Source: Rhizophagus sp. LPA8_4_AMF
Lineage: Eukaryota > Glomeromycota > Glomeromycetes > Glomerales > Glomeraceae
NCBI GenBank assembly: GCA_021464525.1
Contig: JADRCO010000929.1
Coordinates: forward strand, 1-24,556
Direction: 5' to 3'
Length of the DNA: 24,556 nt
How positions within the stretch are numbered: the stretch's first letter is position 1; the number at the start of each line of letters is the position of its first letter. A model generated the notes under the pieces. It ran no database searches and was not told the origin of the DNA. It worked only from the letters and a program-made list of their open reading frames with translations. Below, piece after piece: positions 19,728-24,556 of this stretch. A program made the position numbers and the translations under genes.

Positions 19728-19734
19728 TTATATA
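19728..19734 (-). promoter_or_regulatory. Possible TATA box for the peptide precursor gene
   Basis: The minus strand reads CTTATATAAACAC here, about 90 bases upstream of the proposed ATG at 19637, followed by an A/G-rich purine tract. TATATAA is a good TATA match, but such words are frequent in AT-rich DNA. Confidence 0.3.
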
Positions 19735-19803
19735 AGAAATTTTTCTATATTAATACGTATTTCAAATTATTTCATATTATCATTAATGAAGATGAAGTAA
19801 TAA

Positions 19804-20072
19804 AAGGAGGCGTACAAGAGTATTTTTGCCACGTTTTCCATAGTATTTCGCCATGTTAAAATTTACAATTAAAGAACAGAGCCACTTTAAATTAATAAAG
19901 TGAAAATGCGAGATGTTGATTATTTTGAGCCGCAATAATCTGTAAAATTAACATTTTATTAACGAGGGCGAAGCTAAAAGAGACGTTACGAGAATATTTT
20001 TTGCCACGTTTTTTTTTGCATTGCGCCACAATCGGAACGAACAGTGCCACTTTGAATTAATAATGTGGAAAT
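19804..20072. repeat. Diverged tandem duplication, period about 170 bp
   Basis: The segment at 19804-19908 (containing TTTTTGCCACGTTTT, CGCCA and GCCACTTTAAATTAATAA) resembles 19977-20072 (TTTTTTGCCACGTTTT, GCGCCA and GCCACTTTGAATTAATAA). No coding sequence. It may be a transposon remnant or duplicated upstream control region; function unknown. Confidence 0.6.
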
Positions 20073-20769
20073 AGTAAAAATAAAGAGATTGATAAAAAAA
20101 TTCGTATTTAAAATGGGTAATATCAAAAGCGTGTGTATAATTGTATGATATCAAAAATGGATAAACCCATAAAACTTTGATGTAAAGTAAAAGATCAAAT
20201 AAAGTATGTTTCATTTTTAAGCAATGAATTATGTTTTAAATAATTGTCATCATACTATTATTAAAAGATTTATATTTAGGTAATTTAAGTTATGCCATTG
20301 TTTGCATAATTACATTTCACACAATTCACAGACACTTCAGTGGAACAATTAAATCACATCATCATGAGACCGATAATCACCATTTAATGCATTCCTATAT
20401 GATTTAATCTATTAAAGTAGTAAAAGAAAGAAGTAAAAGTACAAAAATAAACTATTTCACGTGATGTAAAATCTTTCGCTATTTTTTTTTATTACGCACA
20501 TATACCATCATCTGACATACATCAGTTGAGTAAATGGGACGAATATTAGTCTGATTTTATTTTTTTTTTGTTATGCAGAAAAATTTGTTATGCAACAACA
20601 ATTCATAAAAGAAAATTTCTAATTACACCGCAGATGATTTCACCGATATGTAATAAATCACATGATTCGTCCAACAGTCACCGCAGTATTACAATTAATT
20701 CTTCTCACTAAGAACTTACTTTTAATTATGACCTATACGTTAGTTTTGAAGTTTTTTTTTTGTATAAAC
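20073..20769. other. Stretch with no recognisable gene
   Basis: AT-rich sequence with frequent stops. A minus frame at 19948-20214 overlaps the tandem duplication and has no family features. Nothing else can be supported. Confidence 0.4.
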
Positions 20770-21150
20770 TTAACCACGGGCCATGAACTTTATAAAGTAC
20801 CTGTAAGGAATTCCAAATGATATCAAGATATTACAAGTACAAGAATCGACCCATTTGCTATTAAAATAATAAAATGTGACTTTGTTTTTAGAGCCCATTT
20901 CTAATCGTAGATTGTAATAAATCTTGTGGTGTCTCATCTCCTCATAATCTTTATGATCCATCAACCAATATAGTTGTAAATTATTTTTTAACGTTGAATA
21001 AAAAGACTTGGGTTTTAGTATTGTGTAACAAAATCCTCTCCGAAGTCCGAACTTGTATTTTAAACTAATAAATATGTTACATAAAGGGATAGATCGTGCG
21101 ACATAAGATTTTTTTATGCTGCATCGGTGGATGCAGATAGGGGTGTGCAA
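20770..21150 (-). CDS. Hypothetical protein, 126 residues
   Basis: An uninterrupted 126-codon frame starts at ATG 21150 and stops at 20770. That is longer than expected by chance in such AT-rich DNA. The N-terminus is rich in Cys and basic residues (MHTPICIHRCSIKK). The middle reads LYWLMDHKDYEEMRHHKIYY and the end WVDSCTCNILISFGIPYRYF. No signal peptide, transmembrane segment or known motif is evident, and I do not recognise a family. It could be one exon of a longer gene, or a relic. It lies on the same strand as, and downstream of, the short two-exon gene at 21410-21740. Confidence 0.35.
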   Translation of the reverse strand: MHTPICIHRCSIKKSYVARSIPLCNIFISLKYKFGLRRGFCYTILKPKSFYSTLKNNLQLYWLMDHKDYEEMRHHKIYYNLRLEMGSKNKVTFYYFNSKWVDSCTCNILISFGIPYRYFIKFMARG

Positions 21151-21409
21151 AGAATAGGACGAGTTAAAAGCTTTATTAAATATGTACTATTGTATTAATA
21201 AAGAATCTGTAACCATTTTCCGCCAAATGTGTTTGAATGGATTTTTAATATGTGAAATTATTTTATTTTTAAATTCATGAAAAAAATTTGCAACTTGTAC
21301 TAAATTTATAAAATTTATTTTAAGTAGAGTTTTACACTATAGTGAGGAAAAAAAGCAGAATTGATAAGCGAGATTGTAATTATGGAAGTGGGGTGTCTAA
21401 ATGAGTTAT

Positions 21410-21740
21410 TTATATATCATAGTTGTTGGTATAGTTGGTAAAGAAAATATCTAAAAATTTTACGTATTCTTCATGATTTTCATAAAAAGCAAAAAGCGAT
21501 TGCCCTAAACAACCGACCTCTAATATGCCAAAGTATCAAATGATGTCATTGAAGTAAATCTAGTACATATAAACTAGAAGATTTATGAACTAAATCGTTT
21601 GGTTGAATGGGTGAAATTAAATATAATTCATCACTAATAAATTTTCTGACATTAACCTCCAAATTTCTCCTGATATAGCAGACTAAGTGATCAAGTGTTC
21701 TTAGATTGTAGGGCATTTCGGTTAGGAACTTTGATTTCAT
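21410..21740 (-). CDS. Hypothetical small protein, two exons, possibly Atg8-like
   Basis: Exon 1 (21567-21740) starts at ATG and reads KSKFLTEMPYNLRTLDHLVC then YIRRNLEV. A 49-base GT-AG intron (donor GTACTA) would lead in frame to exon 2 (21410-21517), VGCLGQSLFAFYENHEEYVK then FLDIFF, ending at TAA; 93 residues in total. Two patches recall Atg8/GABARAP: the 'KK(Y/F)L.P.dL(T)...(V)..IRk.l' stretch and the 'lYe.HeEe..FLyi.y' stretch, in the right order. Between them is an insertion of about 20 residues relative to that family. The N-terminal helices and the C-terminal Gly needed for lipid conjugation are missing. The similarity is weak and by eye only; the frame could also be chance. Confidence 0.25.
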
Positions 21741-21849
21741 TTATCATTTATTTAGAATTTCCAAATAAAATTGATCTCGTGAGGTCATAAATTTAAATAT
21801 TCAATTATTTTAAATAAATGATTAAATTAAATACAGTAAAAATAACGAG

Positions 21850-22070
21850 TCATATGGTCATATTTCTAAGTCAAATATTAGGTTACCGATAAATTCTCTT
21901 AATGCGCGACTATGTGCAGGCATCGGAAAATCCATTATCCCTGATAATTCCAATAAACTTCAATTATCCCAAAAATGGATTACAGGATCGGGAATCTTTG
22001 AAACCAGGAGTAACCGAGTTTATTTCAAATTTTTGTACCATATTTCTATAGTATGGATATGCAAATCATT
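21850..22070 (-). pseudogene. Possible decayed coding fragment
   Basis: Different minus frames give FAYPYYRNMVQKFEINSVTP then GFK, next IPDPVIHFWDN, and SLLELSGIMDFPMPAHSRAL then REFIGNL. They are separated by a one-base shift and a stop. Composition looks protein-like, but I do not recognise it. It lies just upstream of the small hypothetical gene at 21410-21740 on the same strand and might be its lost 5' exons. Confidence 0.2.
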
Positions 22071-22099
22071 CTTTCCCTATTTGATAAAATAAATTAGCC

Positions 22100-23960
22100 G
22101 ACAAATCATACATTTATTTGAATTAGATATTTGTACTATCTCACGATATTAAGTTTCTTTCAAATGCAAATTTAATTGGTATAAATTTGTAAGATTGTTA
22201 CACGATCTACAAATCAAATTACATCATCTGAAAAATTTGTTAAAACTTAATTTTGATCATTAATGAGATAAATCAATTGAATGTTTCGAATGAATATTTA
22301 TGGAAAATTGCATACAAATATCGTTTAGGAGAATAGATATCACCACATGCAAATAGAAATTCTTCTTTTAAACATCAATAATGCGAGATAATGGATCTCC
22401 GAAACGAATTACTAGCAATGCCAAGTTCTGCGGATAGTGTACGATTGATCGTTGTTATTAACAATTTTAAAACTGTATTTTTATGAGACACCATGAATGA
22501 TATGATGATTTCTGTATCTATATACTGGGTAGTAATAACCACGTGATTAAAGTCAATCGGCATGTATAACATATTCTGCCATTATTTCTAATTCAGTTTA
22601 ACAAAAGTTGATCTTTATAAGTTAAAGATTTGTGAGTTTCATAATTCTGAGTAACCAGCTAAATTACTATCATTCTTATTTGTCTGACATATATAACATA
22701 TGAATAAGTTTCAGATAATAAAAATGGTGATAATAGTCGTTTCTTTGATAATGTAGATAAAGTTCTCAACTTCTCATGTGAATCTTACACTAATTTGGAT
22801 GCTAATCATTGAAATTAAATAATTTTTAAATGAAGTCTAATACAAAGATAGTTCATTAGAGCTTGCACATTTCTTATTTGTCTCGCAACTAACATATTAA
22901 CTTTAAATTTCCATTATCAAATAACTTCCTAGATATGACATACATGCAACTAACGCCTTACAATAATATAATATAAATAGCCACTAAAAAGCCCATAAAA
23001 AATTAAAAAAAATCATTAAAAGAAAAAAATCATGTAAAGCAAAAAAAAAGTGTTAAAAACCCACTTTCCCTCATATCCTTCGTACTTCAAATTAAAATTG
23101 AACAGGAAACGATATTTTCATTCTATAATCATATAATTCTAAATGAAAATATTCGTTCTAATAAATTTTCGAAACAAGTTAACTTTTTTGCCTTAGCTGA
23201 CGAAGCTAGACCTTGACCGAACTGAAATAATGGAATTGGAAATATTTATTTCTTTCTTTACACCTTCAAGTTATTCAGTATGATGATGGTAGCCCGTAAT
23301 CACTACCCCGTGATTCCAAAAGTTTCAATTGTCCCCTAAAGAAAAAAAATCCATTATCTTGAAATATCAAAACTTTATCATAATTTTAATTTTTTAATAT
23401 TAAATAACTCTTTCTCATAACTTTCCCTTAAACATTGTATGTGGTGGTGGTAGTGTGATGGATATGCAGTAACTATTTAGTATGGTTCGGAATTTTATTA
23501 GTACGAAAAATTTTTATTTAGAATGATAGAGATTATATAGCGAGAATGTTGTTTCGATTTTACTTCATAACCTTTTTTTTTTGATTGAAATTTTTAATTG
23601 ATATTAACTATTAATATAAATTATGTATTTTAAATAAAAGACATTTTTTATGCCAACCTAATAAACCAGTTATTTCACGGATTGCGAAACAGTTCGAATG
23701 ATATTTTAACCACATACTCAATAATTGTGTTATTATGCAGACGTACAGTACAAAATTATGTTCCCATATAAAAAATAATAAATAAACTATACAAGCTTAA
23801 TATTTATTAGCACAGAAAACAATAGGTATTTGACACCATATACAGATCACGCTATATAGTTAACGATATCAGGTGATCTTCATTTTAATAGTGATATTCC
23901 TTGTGGTTGGTTGTTCTGCTAATTGTACTATCCTGGAAAGGAAGGAAAATTTTACTAATT
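22100..23960. other. Long stretch with no supportable gene
   Basis: A 65-codon minus frame at 22375-22572 has a plausible composition but no motif or splice partner I can support. The rest is AT-rich with stops in all frames. A small hairpin (AATCAC to GTGATT) lies near 23298-23315. No tRNA, rRNA or repeat array is seen. Confidence 0.4.
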
Positions 23961-24259
23961 TGGTTAGCTCTTATGCGCTAAGTATAAGGTACGTTTTTTA
24001 TATTATTGATATTGATATTGATATTGAATTGATATTGAATTGAAATTGAATTGATATTGATATTGATATTGATATTGATATTGAGTTGATATTGAGTTCA
24101 ATATTATGAACAATGGTCGTTTATATAAAAAAAAAAAAAAAAATTGATCATGATCTGCAGCATGATCAAAATCCAAGAGCTAACCATATATTGATATCAA
24201 GGAATTATGAATTGACTGGCCAAATATCTAAGAGCTAACTATATATTAACATCAAGGAA
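23961..24259. repeat. Local repeats: 12-bp inverted pair, hairpin and 30-bp direct pair
   Basis: TGGTTAGCTCTT at 23961-23972 is inverted at 24175-24186. A 30-base unit at 24175-24204 (AAGAGCTAACCATATATTGA and onward) is repeated at 24230-24259 with 27 of 30 matches. A perfect short hairpin, TGATCATG to CATGATCA with an 8-base loop, lies at 24145-24168. The arrangement around the microsatellite could mark a small non-autonomous element. Confidence 0.6.
24004..24105. repeat. ATTGAT microsatellite
   Basis: About 100 bases are made of 6-base units GATATT with variants GAATT and GAGTT, giving a variable-length simple repeat. It is followed by a run of 16 A at 24128-24143. Confidence 0.85.
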
Positions 24260-24349
24260 ATATTTATTATTCGTATACATTGTTCAGGAGGCTAATTCTT
24301 GTGATTAATTATAATATGAATTGAAGGTCAAAATATATATAAAAAAATA

Positions 24350-24545
24350 TATCCAAATTTTATAAAAAATATATATATCCGAATTTTATATATATCCGAA
24401 TTAAAAAAAAAATATATCCGAATTTTATTATATATATCCAAATTTTATTAATATATATATATATACATCCGAATTTTGTTAAAAATATATATCCGAATTT
24501 TATTTTGTTAAAAAATATATATATACCCGAATTTATTAAATTTAT
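24350..24545. repeat. Satellite-like array of TATATCCGAATTTTATT units
   Basis: Eight units of the core ATCC(G/A)AATTTTATT are separated by variable TA or A runs and run to near the window end. The CpG in the core is lost in two units (CCAAATTTT). The array probably continues beyond the window. Confidence 0.8.
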
Positions 24546-24556
24546 TTATTAAAAAA

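Noticed and set aside
22375..22572. Minus-strand 65-codon frame starting MLYMPIDFNH
   Set aside because: Plausible composition but no recognised family, and no supportable exon on either side.
1..24556. tRNA, rRNA or CRISPR array
   Set aside because: No cloverleaf B-box-like GGTTCGAATC word with a matching acceptor stem, no rRNA core sequence and no regularly spaced repeats were found on either strand by reading.

Overview
The window is strongly AT-rich eukaryotic DNA. Short spliced introns, many decayed transposons, and a kinase fused to a long Sel1-repeat tail all point to a fungal nuclear genome. The best match is an arbuscular mycorrhizal fungus of the Rhizophagus type (Glomeromycotina). 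This assignment is inferred from gene style; there is no rRNA or marker gene to confirm it.

Layout. Positions 1-780 hold repeat debris. Positions 783-3690 (minus) are a fractured Helitron: DUF6570-like N-terminus, HUH Rep domain, then Pif1-type helicase. Positions 4243-5043 (minus) carry a hAT transposase C-terminus beside a scrap of Ty3/gypsy-type integrase. Positions 5350-7480 show unassigned minus-strand coding debris. Positions 7838-10612 are non-coding repeats, including a 21-bp inverted repeat and a 153-bp MITE-like element. Positions 11034-13060 (minus) are a frameshifted, probably LINE-derived gene ending in a Cys/His motif. Positions 12858-14945 are a duplicated block with a small pogo/Tc1-like MITE at the junction. 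Directly downstream is the main intact gene, 14992-18281 (plus): five exons, 980 residues, protein kinase plus about 15 Sel1 repeats.

The most interesting item lies at 19249-19637 (minus). A signal-peptide exon joins in frame, through a short intron, to a tandem cassette array of the form KR-(D/E)A-xA-core-Y. That is the architecture of a Kex2-processed repeat peptide precursor (alpha-factor-like processing, dikaritin-like core repeats). The array is partly decayed, and every lost KR site can be explained by a CpG transition.

Positions 20770-21740 (minus) hold two hypothetical genes, one of which may be a very divergent Atg8-like protein. The remainder to 24556 is non-coding, with a microsatellite, short direct and inverted repeats and a terminal satellite-like array. 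The kinase-Sel1 protein would act in intracellular signalling and the repeat precursor in the secretory pathway; nothing in the sequence links the two directly.
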